Notes under the pieces: generated by a model
Database searches by the model: none
Seen by the model: only the letters and a program-made list of their open reading frames with translations
What the model was told of the DNA's origin: nothing
Origin: JABDIY01 sp963751955
GTDB lineage: Bacteria > Actinomycetota > Acidimicrobiia > Acidimicrobiales > SZUA-35
Length of the DNA stretch: 64,000 nt
Assembly (NCBI GenBank): GCA_963751955.1
Contig: CAVVWM010000017.1
Span: 1-64,000, forward strand
Direction of reading: 5' to 3'
Part shown: positions 9,096-18,291 of the stretch, piece by piece
How positions within the stretch are numbered: the stretch's first letter is position 1
Layout of the letters: the number at the start of each line of letters is the position of its first letter
Made by a program: the position numbers and the translations under genes

Positions 9096-10527
9096 ATGCC
9101 CACCACAGAATGGCTGACCGCGATGACAACAATTGACCTGGACAAGCCGGCTTCTGCCGGCAGTGCTGCAGGCGAGAGCGAACGCGAGAGGCCGTCGACC
9201 GTCGTCAACTTCGAGGCAGTCTTTGAGTGTTCGCCCCGAGCGATCCTTGTTTCTGATACCGATTTGGTTGTCCGCTACGCCAACGGCGCAGCGCGCGAAA
9301 CTCCTTCGGGAGATCGAACACCTCCTGCCGATCCAGGTCGAGAAGATCGTTGGAAACTCGATTACTGTTTTCGACCACAACCCGAGTAGTCATCAGGATC
9401 GGATTCTCCGAGATCCCGAGAATCTTCCGCATCGAGCACTAATCGACATGGAGTCCGAGTGGCTCGATATGAGTGCGGTTGCGTTGACGAATTCGAATGG
9501 TGACTACACAGGTGTGTTGGTCGATCTCGACCTGGTCACTGACCAGGTTGCTCGCGAGAAGCGCGAGGCAGAAGTTTTCGCCAGACTCGAGATGTCCGAA
9601 GAAGGTCTCAGCCGTGGTGTCTCAACCCTGACCGATGTTGTTCGCCAGGTTGGCGCGGGAAACCTTGACGTGAGGGTTCCTCGGAATGGGAACAAGGAGG
9701 TGGAAGAACTCGGAGGACAGCTCGCCCTCATGTTGACCGCGTTCCGGGCGATCGTGGATAGAGCCGGACACATCGCCAACGAGCAGAATGATTCGTCGGC
9801 GCTGATCGCTGAGCGGGCTTCGAACCTCAGTTTCGGAGCACAGAGTCAGGCCGCAGCGGTTGAGCAGATGACGGTCGCTATGAATCAGCTCAAGGACTCC
9901 ATTCAAGGGATTGCATCCAACGCAGGGTTGGTACGCGACCAGGCCAGTGGCGGGCAAGAGCTCGCCGAACGAGGTCAGAGATCGGTCGAGGATTCAATCA
10001 GTGCAATGAAACTCATCGAACGGTCGAGTGAACAAATCGGCGACATCATCGAGGTGATCACCGATATCGCATCCCAGACGAACCTACTGGCTCTCAACGC
10101 GGCCATCGAAGCAGCACGAGCAGGCGAGCACGGGCGCGGATTCGCCGTAGTTGCTGACGAGGTTCGAAAGCTCGCCGAACGTACAGGCGAGGCGGCGGGA
10201 GAGATCACCAAACTCATCAAGGAGTCGAACCGCAGGGTGTCCGAAGGAGCGTCATTGTCGCGTCGAGTAGGTGACTCCCTGGGGGAGATCTCGGACTCGG
10301 TGAAGCAGACCGCCGCCTCGGTTGCCGGCATAGCCGACAGCGCAGAGCTCCAAGCGGCCAGTGCCGAAGAGATCCATTCAGCCGTTGCCGAGATCGCCCA
10401 TGTTTCGGAATCCAATGCCTCCAGCGTGGTGTCGATGGCCGAGAACTCTGAACGGATGCGGAGAAGCGCAGAAGAGCTGATTGAGATGATCGCTGAATAC
10501 GCTTCAGAAGAATTGTCGATCAGGTGA
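9096..10527 (+). CDS. Soluble PAS-containing methyl-accepting chemotaxis protein (frameshifted)
   Basis: This chemosensory receptor has no membrane segment. The N-terminal part holds a PAS-like domain (NFEAVFECSPRAILVSDTDL) that continues, one frame later, as KLLREIEHLLPIQVEKIVG. The two pieces join near base 9300, where one extra base must be skipped (1432 = 3x477+1). A HAMP-like segment (VVRQVGAGNLDVRVPRNGN) precedes the signalling coiled coil. Its hairpin tip, TNLLALNAAIEAARAGEHGR, followed by GFAVVADEVRKLAERT, is the classic CheA/CheW-binding signature. The start may be 9096 or the ATG at 9123. It overlaps cheR by four bases, so it is the likely sensor of the operon; a cytoplasmic ligand or redox signal is inferred. 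Confidence 0.87.
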
Positions 10528-11375
10528 GTCCGATGGTCCCATCAGTGAGCTCGTTGCGCTCCCGGGTGGCCCTGCATCCCGCAAACGTTCGTGCAGCGAT
10601 TGAGCGCAACCTCGGCCTCGAGCTGCAGGATCAGAGACTGGAGCTACTCACGAAGTGGCTGTACCACAGGTCGGCGTCGTTGCGGACCTCTCCAGCTGAG
10701 CTCTTGGTAGGACTTTTCGGCCCGGATTTGCAGCAAGAGCTATCGACCGCGATAGCGCTGATCACGAACCAGGAAACGTCGTTCTTTCGAGGGGAGAAAC
10801 AACTCGATCTGCTGGACGAGGCGGTCCTCCATCCACTGCTTTCTGGCGACGTCAGCAGACCGATTCGGTTGTGGTCTGCGGCCTCTTCAACAGGAGAAGA
10901 GGCTCTGACGCTCGGCATGCTCGTCAAAGATCGGGTCGGGCGACGCGCAGTCGCCGGTGTCGATCATCCCCCCGTGGGAATCGTCGCTACCGATATCTGT
11001 CGACAGACGGTTAGTACGGCACGCACCATGCGTTACTCGCTGCTTTCCGAAACTCGTCTTGGGCCGATCCGATCCGACCGCTACTTCACCCTCGACGGGT
11101 CAGCTCTTGTAGCTGACAAGGTCGCTTTCCCGCCGATCTCGTACCACGTCCACAACCTGATCAACCCAAGCAGCTTTGGACAGTTCGATGTGGTTCTGGT
11201 TCGTAACGTCTTCTTCTACCTTTCCAAGCGTGCCACCGAGCTTGTCCTTCGTAATGTGTGGGCAGCGCTTCGACCTGCGGGGGTCATGGTGATCGGTGTG
11301 AACGATGGGATCGAGGTTCCCCGGGGTTTCGAGCCAATTGGTGTGCATTGTTATCGACGGATTGAGCTTCGATGA
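10524..11375 (+). CDS. cheR: CheR chemoreceptor glutamate methyltransferase
   Basis: It transfers methyl groups from S-adenosylmethionine to receptor glutamates for adaptation. The 283-residue protein has the N-terminal helical domain, then NQETSFFRG and the SAM-binding segment IRLWSAASSTGEEALTLGML, both diagnostic of CheR. VVLVRNVFFYL is the later core strand; the usual Asn-Val-hydrophobic-Tyr-Phe motif is slightly altered. The GTG start overlaps the receptor stop (GTGA) and its own stop overlaps the cheA start (ATGA), so the genes are translationally coupled. The C-terminal pentapeptide-binding tether is absent, as in many short CheR proteins. Confidence 0.92.
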   Translation: MSPMVPSVSSLRSRVALHPANVRAAIERNLGLELQDQRLELLTKWLYHRSASLRTSPAELLVGLFGPDLQQELSTAIALITNQETSFFRGEKQLDLLDEAVLHPLLSGDVSRPIRLWSAASSTGEEALTLGMLVKDRVGRRAVAGVDHPPVGIVATDICRQTVSTARTMRYSLLSETRLGPIRSDRYFTLDGSALVADKVAFPPISYHVHNLINPSSFGQFDVVLVRNVFFYLSKRATELVLRNVWAALRPAGVMVIGVNDGIEVPRGFEPIGVHCYRRIELR

Positions 11376-13642
11376 CTAACTTGAGCGATAGCGAAACCGA
11401 TCTCTACACCGCGGAACTGGAAGAGCATCTGGAGGGTCTTGACGCTGCATTGCTCGCTCTGGACGGTGTGCACGATCCCGAAGCCGTCGATGCGGCCTTT
11501 CGTCATCTGCATTCGGTGAAAGGTGGGGCTGCGTCGATGGGCTTCACTGAGGTTCAGAGGCTCGCACACCGGCTCGAAGACGCGATGTGCGTGGTTCGGA
11601 CTTCATCCACGCCGCCCTCGGCCGAGCTTCTCGCAGTTGCTTTCGAGGCCAACGATAGATTTCGTCAACACCTGGAAATCGTGCAGTCGGCCGGTTGGCG
11701 ATGGTCCAAGGATCTCAGAGGTGTCCAGGAGTTGATAATCCGAATTGGGGCAGTCACCACCGAGGATGTGGCGCTTGAGCCCCCATTTGAAGATCAGACA
11801 ACTTCCAGCGCAGAACCTGCACAGACTCAAGTTGGCCCAACGGAGTCCGGAGCTCCGGGTGGCAACCCCACATCTATTCTGTCGATACGATTTGACGGTG
11901 CGCGCCCCCTGATCGACCTCAAGGCAACGGCGATCCTCCAGAGGCTTGGCGCCCTCCTCGGCATCGGCGATCCAACTCCTGCGGTCGATGCCCTCGATAC
12001 GACGGGTTTCGTCATGACTGTGCCGCTGTACGGAACGATTCTGGAGAGCGAACTCGACGAAATCGTGCATCTGGATGGAGTGCTGGAGTGGAATACACAA
12101 CACTCTCCACAGGACGGGAGGGCGAGCGGGATACACGAGAGGAACCCCAACGCTCCACCGGAGATCGAGGTCGTGGCATCGGATCCAGACCTATGGTCCT
12201 TCGCTGCCGGGTCACCTCGGTCCGGTGACGACACGACGGAAAACCTTGGACCTGACACCCAGGCCGCTCGGCCGACCGGCGGTACCACGTCGCTACGCGT
12301 CAGTGTCACGGCGCTCAATCTTCTCGCCGACCTCGCCGGAGAGTTGGTGACCGTGCGGTCACGTCTCACCGAGGCTGTTACATCGATCGCATCCTCCTCG
12401 TCGTCCCTAGACCTCCGGCGAGGGTCCGATGCGAACAGCACATTACTGCGGCATTCGAATACTCTCGAGTCGATTCTCCCAAGTGTTGTTGATCGGGAGA
12501 GCCGGACAACAATGAGTTCGGTTGTGACCGAGATGCGTATCGCCATCGAAGAACAGGCGGCGTTACTCCGTGAGATGCAATCAAACTCGATACTCAGGTC
12601 AGGGTTGGTTCGCGCCTCAGAGGACGTGAGCCGAGTAGTCGGACGTCTCCAAGAAGCGACGATCGATCTACGGCTGGTGCCACTCGAGTCAGTCTTTCGC
12701 CGATTCCGACGTGTGGTTCGAAACACTGCGCTCGCTTCGGGCAAGGACGTTGAATTCGTCATCAGGGGCGAGCGGACCGGAGTCGACAAGCGCTTGATCG
12801 ATGGATTGTCAGAACCACTGACGCACCTTGTTCGAAACGCTATCGACCATGGCATCGAGCCACCCGAGCAACGCAGGCGGATTGGCAAACCATCCAAGGG
12901 GCACTTGGTTCTCACTGCGGCCCAGCAGGGAAACAGCGTCGTCATCGAACTCTCAGACGACGGGCGAGGAATCAATGTCGAGGCCGTCCGCGGCATGCTT
13001 GTCGCAGACGGGCGGATCGACGCTGACAGAGCCGCATTGATGAGCCGGGACGACGTGATAGCGTTCCTCTTCCTTCCTGGTGTGACCACCAAGACGGACG
13101 TCACCGAGCTTTCGGGAAGAGGTGTCGGTCTCGACGTTGTGCAGGCGTTGGTTGCCGGCCTCCACGGAACGGTCGAACTCAGCTCACAACTGGGAAGAGG
13201 GACGACCGTCTCACTTCGATTGCCATCTGCGATGGCAATCGTACATAGCCTCATCGTGACCGTTGGAGACCATCGCCTCGGGATTCCCATCGAGGATGTT
13301 CGAGAGGTCGTACGTCTCGATGAGGTCACTGTCACACCCGTCGGCAGTGAATCTACAATCCTGCTGCGTGGTGAATTCCTTCCGGTCATGGATCTACAGG
13401 AAAAACTCCAGTTGCCCGGTGATCAGGGTCGGGCGCAGCGTCAATTCGCTGTAGTCGTTTCGGCTGGTTCAAGGACGATCGCTTGCCTGATCGACTCCGC
13501 AGTCGGAACCGAAGACCTTGTGATCAAGTCGATCGGTGAAAGCCTCGGTTCGCGACCAGGACTCAGCGGTGCCAGCTTCTTGGGTGATGGCACCGTCGCC
13601 CTGATCGTGGACCCATCAACCCTTGCGGGAGTGATGTCATGA
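11372..13642 (+). CDS. cheA: CheA chemosensory histidine kinase with CheW domain
   Basis: A 756-residue kinase. The P1 phosphotransfer domain has AFRHLHSVKGGAASMGF, with the phosphorylated His near residue 47. Residues 165-245 look like a P2-type receiver-docking domain. A helical P3 dimerisation region (about 305-440) precedes the ATPase with N box LTHLVRNAIDHGIEP, G1 box ELSDDGRGIN and G2 box ELSGRGVGLDVV. The last 140 residues form the CheW-like P5 domain that docks onto the receptor. No separate CheW gene is present nearby, so P5 may suffice. It would phosphorylate a receiver, and the only receiver encoded in this operon is fused to the MscS channel at 14905-16842. Confidence 0.94.
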   Translation: MTNLSDSETDLYTAELEEHLEGLDAALLALDGVHDPEAVDAAFRHLHSVKGGAASMGFTEVQRLAHRLEDAMCVVRTSSTPPSAELLAVAFEANDRFRQHLEIVQSAGWRWSKDLRGVQELIIRIGAVTTEDVALEPPFEDQTTSSAEPAQTQVGPTESGAPGGNPTSILSIRFDGARPLIDLKATAILQRLGALLGIGDPTPAVDALDTTGFVMTVPLYGTILESELDEIVHLDGVLEWNTQHSPQDGRASGIHERNPNAPPEIEVVASDPDLWSFAAGSPRSGDDTTENLGPDTQAARPTGGTTSLRVSVTALNLLADLAGELVTVRSRLTEAVTSIASSSSSLDLRRGSDANSTLLRHSNTLESILPSVVDRESRTTMSSVVTEMRIAIEEQAALLREMQSNSILRSGLVRASEDVSRVVGRLQEATIDLRLVPLESVFRRFRRVVRNTALASGKDVEFVIRGERTGVDKRLIDGLSEPLTHLVRNAIDHGIEPPEQRRRIGKPSKGHLVLTAAQQGNSVVIELSDDGRGINVEAVRGMLVADGRIDADRAALMSRDDVIAFLFLPGVTTKTDVTELSGRGVGLDVVQALVAGLHGTVELSSQLGRGTTVSLRLPSAMAIVHSLIVTVGDHRLGIPIEDVREVVRLDEVTVTPVGSESTILLRGEFLPVMDLQEKLQLPGDQGRAQRQFAVVVSAGSRTIACLIDSAVGTEDLVIKSIGESLGSRPGLSGASFLGDGTVALIVDPSTLAGVMS

Positions 13643-14274
13643 CAACGAGACAGATCGAATCTCCGGGCCACAACGCCGCAAATCTGTTGGCCAACTTCGA
13701 GGTGCGGCGCAACATCGTAGGGCTCCTAGCGGCAGCCGGCGAGACCACTTCCCAGGCGCTTTCTGTCATCGCAGGTGAGGTGCCGTGGTCACAGTCACTC
13801 GACTTCCGGTGCGAACCCGCTGGGCGCCAGGTAGAAGGGATGGAGACAGCCGCGGTGTTGGATACGCACGAAGACCTCGCAGGAACGATCCTTGTGGGCT
13901 GCCTCAAAGAAGCGGTCGATAACATCTCATGTCTGCTCACGTCGCTCCCGTTTGGCGAAGCGCTCGACGTTAGCGAGAGGGCGCAGGAGGCAGCCAACAT
14001 AATCGGTTCGGCATATCTGAATGGCCTTCGTGCAGCGCTCGATCGAGTCCAGTACTCGTCTCGAAGTTTCTTGCCGTCACCACCTCGCTTCCTGAGATCT
14101 TCAGTCGAGAATATGCTCGAGCTTGCAGCCGGAGGGCAGGCGCTGGGCGACAGAGCATGGATCGCCGACCATCGGCTGCGCTGCGGTCCAACCGAGGTAG
14201 TGATGGTGTGGGTTCCCACTGCCAGCGCGATAGTCACGCTGGGGACGGTGCACACCAATGAGGTGCGAAGGTGA
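13639..14274 (+). CDS. CheC-like receiver phosphatase
   Basis: A 211-residue protein translationally coupled to cheA (ATGA overlap). The second half has the CheC/FliY signature: QEAANIIGSAYLNGL (Glu-x2-Asn) followed by SFLPSPPRFLRSSVENML. In CheC this surface removes phosphate from CheY-P. The matching first-half motif (RRNIVGLLAAAGETTSQAL) has lost the Glu-x2-Asn pair, so only one active surface may remain. In this operon its natural target would be the receiver domain fused to the channel. The assignment rests on the motif and operon position; overall similarity is modest. Confidence 0.65.
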   Translation: MTTRQIESPGHNAANLLANFEVRRNIVGLLAAAGETTSQALSVIAGEVPWSQSLDFRCEPAGRQVEGMETAAVLDTHEDLAGTILVGCLKEAVDNISCLLTSLPFGEALDVSERAQEAANIIGSAYLNGLRAALDRVQYSSRSFLPSPPRFLRSSVENMLELAAGGQALGDRAWIADHRLRCGPTEVVMVWVPTASAIVTLGTVHTNEVRR

Positions 14275-14912
14275 TAACCGGAAGGCCTGAAGCTGAGGCA
14301 GTGATCCGCTCACGTCGGTTCACCCCGATCTCCCTGTTCATCATCGGGTGTTCCACAGGCGGCCCTTCGGTTCTGCGCCGCCTGATCCCGAAGCTACCGT
14401 CGAGTCTCAGAGCCTCGGTGATCGTCGTTCAGCACATCCGGTCCGGATTCGTCCTTCCACTAGCGAAGGAACTAGATCGTTTGAGCGCAGTATCGGTCGG
14501 GGTTGCCGGGCATCGCACCTCGATACGGCACGGACAAGTGTGGTTGGCACCGGCTGATCGTCACGTTGCCGTGCGCCTTCACGGTGACGGTGAACTCCAG
14601 ACAACGTTGAACGACGAACAACCAGTTCGAGGCTACCGACCCGCCATTGACCCGCTCGCGGCGTCGGTGGCCCAAGTGGTTGGGGAAAACGCAGGACTGG
14701 TCGTACTCACCGGAATGGGACGAGATGGGAAATGCGGAGCTCGACGAATCCGCGAGGCCGGCGGACTGGTCGTGGCTCAAGACGCCGAGTCAAGCCAGGT
14801 ATACGGCATGCCCCGAGCAGTCATCGAGGACGATCTCGCCCATGCTGTCCTGTCGCCTGATTCAATCGTTCATCTGATGGCTGAAACGTCTGTGGGGCGG
14901 CTCAGTGGCTGA
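14271..14912 (+). CDS. cheB: CheB-type methylesterase domain without receiver
   Basis: It removes methyl groups from, or deamidates, receptor glutamates. The 213-residue protein consists only of the catalytic domain. The triad is visible: Ser in IGCSTGGPS, His in VVQHIRSGF and Asp in TGMGRDGKCGARRI, with YRPAIDPLAASVA between. The N-terminal receiver that normally activates CheB is missing, with only about 18 residues before the core. Activity must therefore be constitutive or controlled in another way. GTG start and GTGA overlap with the preceding gene; its end overlaps the channel gene by 8 bases. Confidence 0.9.
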   Translation: MITGRPEAEAVIRSRRFTPISLFIIGCSTGGPSVLRRLIPKLPSSLRASVIVVQHIRSGFVLPLAKELDRLSAVSVGVAGHRTSIRHGQVWLAPADRHVAVRLHGDGELQTTLNDEQPVRGYRPAIDPLAASVAQVVGENAGLVVLTGMGRDGKCGARRIREAGGLVVAQDAESSQVYGMPRAVIEDDLAHAVLSPDSIVHLMAETSVGRLSG

Positions 14913-16842
14913 GAACAGACCGAAACGTGCCCGTCAACAACGACCTGCAAGGTCGACGAACAAGGCTCTTCGACTAGTGCTCGTGCTCGTGCTCGCGGCG
15001 GGCCATCTTGTTTCCCGAAATGCTGGATTCGATCCCTTCCATCCCGACGTCAGTAGGTTCTTGACACCAGCCGCGTGGTTTGTGTTCTGGATCAGCATCT
15101 TCCGTTTGATCAACTGGGTCTGCCGCCGTTATCTCCTTGACGCCATCAGTCAGCAATGGCTGGGAGCTCCGATGCCGCGCCTGTTTGGCGATGTATTCAC
15201 TGCTGTGATATTCCTGGTCGCGCTAGCGTTGTTTGCCCAGACCGCATTCAGCGCCTCGCTCGTTCCGCTGTACGCGACCTCGGGTGTTCTGACGATCGTT
15301 CTCGGCCTCGCACTACAAAGCATCATCCTCGACCTGTTCGTCGGGTTCGCAATCCACATTGATCATCCTTTCGGGATCGGCGATTGGCTTCGACTCGAGG
15401 ATGGCACTCAGGCGGAAGTGATTGCGCTGACCTGGCGGACAGTTCAGCTGAGAAGTGAGGCGGGTGAGACGATCTATATTCCCAACAGCGACCTTGGGCG
15501 GGCCCGGTTCATGAACCTGTCCGAGAATGGCGAGCCGGTTCGATTCAGTCACGACTTCATCCTTGAGTACGATGTGAAGCCTGAGCGTGGCTTTCGCGTG
15601 ATGCAAGCTGCGATCAAAGCAACCATCGGAGACGCAGGCGTACTCGGGTCTCCTCAACCAACTGTTGTAATAGTTGACACCAACCAGCAGGGAACAGTCT
15701 TCCGAGCCCAGTGGTGGATGCACCCGTATCATCCGGTCTCACCGCATAGATCGAAGAGCCGGATCATCACCTCGGTCATCGAGCATCTCCAGGCAGCCGG
15801 ATTGGGTATCGCTCTCCCGATCACTGTGAGTCCCCGAGAGCTTCCCCATGTTCCTGTGGTGAACGACGAAGTGGATCGACGCAATCTGCTCGGACTCAAC
15901 ATGCTCATGAAGCCACTAGGCGAGGAGCTGGTCAGAGCGCTTGATCCCGAATTGTCGATTCGCTTGGTTGAGACCGGCACCGTGTTGGCAGCTGAAGGCG
16001 ATCGACCGGAGCGGATCTCGATGCTGCTCGAGGGCTTCCTCGTCGCCAGATTGATCCATCCGACCGAGGGTGAAGAGGTCGAGGCGTACAGACTGGAACC
16101 GGGAACCTACTTTGGTGAGCACGTGCTCGACGGTGGGAGACCCTCAATGGTGTCCATCGTGGCCGGTGCCGAATCTGTCGTCGTTGACGTCGATGTGCAT
16201 CGCGTATTTGAACTGATGGCTGCCACACCAGAACTTGTCCGGGAGGTCCAAAGCACCAATCGCACTCGACAGGTGCAGGTCTATCAGGCAGCTCGAGTTG
16301 ATCGAATCGTTTGGCCCACCGCAGACGAAAGCGAGACGACAATCGAGTCGGTACTCCGGAATCTCGCCGGAAGGGCCCGATCGATCCGGCCGTCAAAGCC
16401 GCGTCTACTGGTGGTCGATGACTCTCGGCTCCAGCGCTACCAGCTCAACGAAATCGCTCAGAGTGTCGGTTGGGAGATTTGTGGGGAAGCCTCTGACGGG
16501 CAGGAAGCAGTTGGGCTCTACCGCGATCTTCGACCAGACTTGGTGACGATGGACCTGGTAATGCCGCGAATGGACGGACTTCAGGCTCTCACTGAGATCA
16601 TGGAGTTTCACGCAGGTGCACGGGTGTTGATGGTGTCCGCTGTGGACCAGCCCGCAGCGCTCGAGAAGGCGCTGGTACTCGGCGCACTCGATTTCGTTGT
16701 CAAGCCCTATGACACTTCAACTCTTCGTGTGACCCTTGAACGGCTGAAGGAGTCAAGCGCCGAGGGGCCTCGTCAGTACGTCGAGGCCGCCAGCACGCTC
16801 GTACCCGAACAGCCGACCGAGGTCACAGCACCTGGTCAGTGA
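14905..16842 (+). CDS. MscS-type channel fused to cNMP-binding-like and CheY-like receiver domains
   Basis: A 645-residue membrane protein. Hydrophobic segments lie at about residues 21-37, 53-73 and 92-112, and the pore helix at about 118-148. The MscS beta domain follows (HPFGIGDWLRL, then ETIYIPNSDLGRARFMN; 150-205), and an MscS C-terminal domain to about 310. Residues 345-445 resemble a cyclic-nucleotide-binding domain (SMLLEGFLVARL, then EPGTYFGEHVLDGGRPS). Residues 499-615 form a complete receiver: acidic pair D505/D506 in LLVVDDSRLQR, phosphoacceptor D550 in TMDLVMPRMDG, S578 and K600 in FVVKPYD. It is the last gene of the chemosensory operon and supplies its only receiver, so phosphorylation by CheA is expected to gate or tune ion flow. 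That link is inferred. Confidence 0.88.
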   Translation: MAENRPKRARQQRPARSTNKALRLVLVLVLAAGHLVSRNAGFDPFHPDVSRFLTPAAWFVFWISIFRLINWVCRRYLLDAISQQWLGAPMPRLFGDVFTAVIFLVALALFAQTAFSASLVPLYATSGVLTIVLGLALQSIILDLFVGFAIHIDHPFGIGDWLRLEDGTQAEVIALTWRTVQLRSEAGETIYIPNSDLGRARFMNLSENGEPVRFSHDFILEYDVKPERGFRVMQAAIKATIGDAGVLGSPQPTVVIVDTNQQGTVFRAQWWMHPYHPVSPHRSKSRIITSVIEHLQAAGLGIALPITVSPRELPHVPVVNDEVDRRNLLGLNMLMKPLGEELVRALDPELSIRLVETGTVLAAEGDRPERISMLLEGFLVARLIHPTEGEEVEAYRLEPGTYFGEHVLDGGRPSMVSIVAGAESVVVDVDVHRVFELMAATPELVREVQSTNRTRQVQVYQAARVDRIVWPTADESETTIESVLRNLAGRARSIRPSKPRLLVVDDSRLQRYQLNEIAQSVGWEICGEASDGQEAVGLYRDLRPDLVTMDLVMPRMDGLQALTEIMEFHAGARVLMVSAVDQPAALEKALVLGALDFVVKPYDTSTLRVTLERLKESSAEGPRQYVEAASTLVPEQPTEVTAPGQ

Positions 16843-16875
16843 GCTGGGAGTCGAGCTGGGTACACTTGATGCTTC

Positions 16876-17397
16876 ATGAGAGGCCGTTTCACCAATAGCG
16901 AGGGCGAAGCTCCATTCGATATTCGCAAATTTGGCGACCCAGTGCTTAGAACCAAAGCCGCCGAGGTCGACGACATCGACTCCACGTTGGTCGCCGTTGT
17001 CGAGGACATGCTCGAGACCATGTACGCCGAGCCGGGGCTGGGATTGGCTGCCCCCCAAGTTGGCATCAGCAAGCGGCTCTTCGTCTACGACATCGGAGAC
17101 GGTCCGCACGCGATTGTGAACCCCGAAATCGTCGAGTCCGATGGCGAGTGGGTGTACGAAGAGGGCTGTCTCTCGGTTCCGGGTCTGTCGTGGGAGATCG
17201 TCCGACCCAAGGAAATCCACCTCACTGGTTATGACCTCGATGGCAACGAAATCTCTATCGAGGCTGATGAATTGCTGTCGCGCTGCTTCCAGCACGAACT
17301 CGACCATCTCGAAGGCAAACTGCTGATCGATCACCTCGAAGGCGAGACTCGCAAGGCGGCCATGCGCACCGTACGCGAAGTCTTCCTCGGCTTGTAG
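16876..17397 (+). CDS. def: Peptide deformylase
   Basis: It removes the N-formyl group from nascent proteins and uses a metal ion. All three family motifs are present: GLGLAAPQVG (motif 1), EEGCLSVPG with the metal-binding Cys (motif 2), and QHELDHLEG with the His-Glu-x2-His metal site (motif 3). The length, 173 residues, is normal. It is followed 15 bases later by fmt, the enzyme that adds the formyl group to initiator tRNA, and by rsmB, a common bacterial grouping. Confidence 0.96.
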   Translation: MRGRFTNSEGEAPFDIRKFGDPVLRTKAAEVDDIDSTLVAVVEDMLETMYAEPGLGLAAPQVGISKRLFVYDIGDGPHAIVNPEIVESDGEWVYEEGCLSVPGLSWEIVRPKEIHLTGYDLDGNEISIEADELLSRCFQHELDHLEGKLLIDHLEGETRKAAMRTVREVFLGL

Positions 17398-17412
17398 CGG
17401 CGGTACCAGCCA

Positions 17413-18291
17413 ATGACTGTGCATCCGCTCGTCTTTCTGGGGACCCCAGACGAGGCGGTTCCGCCCCTGCGTGCCCTGCACGCTGCGGGTCATGAGATCT
17501 CCCTGGTTGTCACACGAGCAGATGCGCGTCGAGGTCGTCGTGGGAAACCGACTCCGTCGCCGGTGAAACAGGCCGCCCTGGATCTTGGCCTACCGGTGAC
17601 TCACTCATTGGAAGACGTATGGACGTGTGGGGCGAGGCGTGGGGTTGTTGTGGCCTACGGGCTGATCATCCCTGCCAAGCTTCTTGTCGAAGTGCCAATG
17701 GTCAATATGCATTTTTCAAAGCTCCCTCGTTGGCGCGGTGCTGCCCCGGTTGAACGGGCAATCCTCGCCGGAGACACCGAAACCGCTGTCGGGATCATGG
17801 AGATGGAAGCAGGGCTCGATACCGGTCCGATCTATGTCCAGCAAGACGTGACCATTCGTCCCGACGACACCGCTGAGGCTTTGCGGAACCGCCTTGTCGA
17901 GATCGGAACAGAGCTTCTTTTGGAACTGTTTGCCGACGGGCTGGAGGAAGCTCCAACTCCCCAAAAAGGAGTCGCAACCTACGCTTACAAGATCACTTCG
18001 GAAGATCGTCGGATCAGATGGGACCAGCCCGCATCGGTCATCGATGCGCAGGTTCGGATCGGACGGGCCCACACGTTGTTCCGTGCCGAACACTTCATCG
18101 TGTGGCGAGCCCGGATGGTCGACCTGCAAGCCAGCCCAGGCGAACTGTTCGAGCAAGACCAGACTCCGATGGTTGGTACTGGCATCGGTGCACTCGAGTT
18201 GTTGGAAGTACAACCGGCCGGCAAACCCCGGATGGACGCCAGAGCATGGTGGAACGGCGCCCGGCCCAGCGGTGAGATTCTCGGTCAGTGA
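17413..18291 (+). CDS. fmt: Methionyl-tRNA formyltransferase
   Basis: It formylates Met-tRNA(fMet) using 10-formyl-tetrahydrofolate. The N-terminal hydrolase-type fold begins FLGTPDEAVPPLRALHAAGH. The catalytic core reads NMHFSKLPRWRGAAPVERAI, with the conserved Asn and His, and MEMEAGLDTGPIY, with the catalytic Asp. A C-terminal OB-like domain covers about residues 200-292. At 292 residues it is slightly shorter than E. coli Fmt. The stop overlaps the rsmB start (GTGA). Confidence 0.95.
   Translation: MTVHPLVFLGTPDEAVPPLRALHAAGHEISLVVTRADARRGRRGKPTPSPVKQAALDLGLPVTHSLEDVWTCGARRGVVVAYGLIIPAKLLVEVPMVNMHFSKLPRWRGAAPVERAILAGDTETAVGIMEMEAGLDTGPIYVQQDVTIRPDDTAEALRNRLVEIGTELLLELFADGLEEAPTPQKGVATYAYKITSEDRRIRWDQPASVIDAQVRIGRAHTLFRAEHFIVWRARMVDLQASPGELFEQDQTPMVGTGIGALELLEVQPAGKPRMDARAWWNGARPSGEILGQ

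Noticed and set aside
11827..13389. Long 520-residue minus-strand open frame inside cheA
   Set aside because: It is the antisense shadow of cheA; its Ser/Thr/Arg-rich translation has no domain, and the plus-strand frame has all the CheA motifs.
16836..17493. Minus-strand frame over def
   Set aside because: It is a shadow of peptide deformylase, whose three catalytic motifs are intact on the plus strand.
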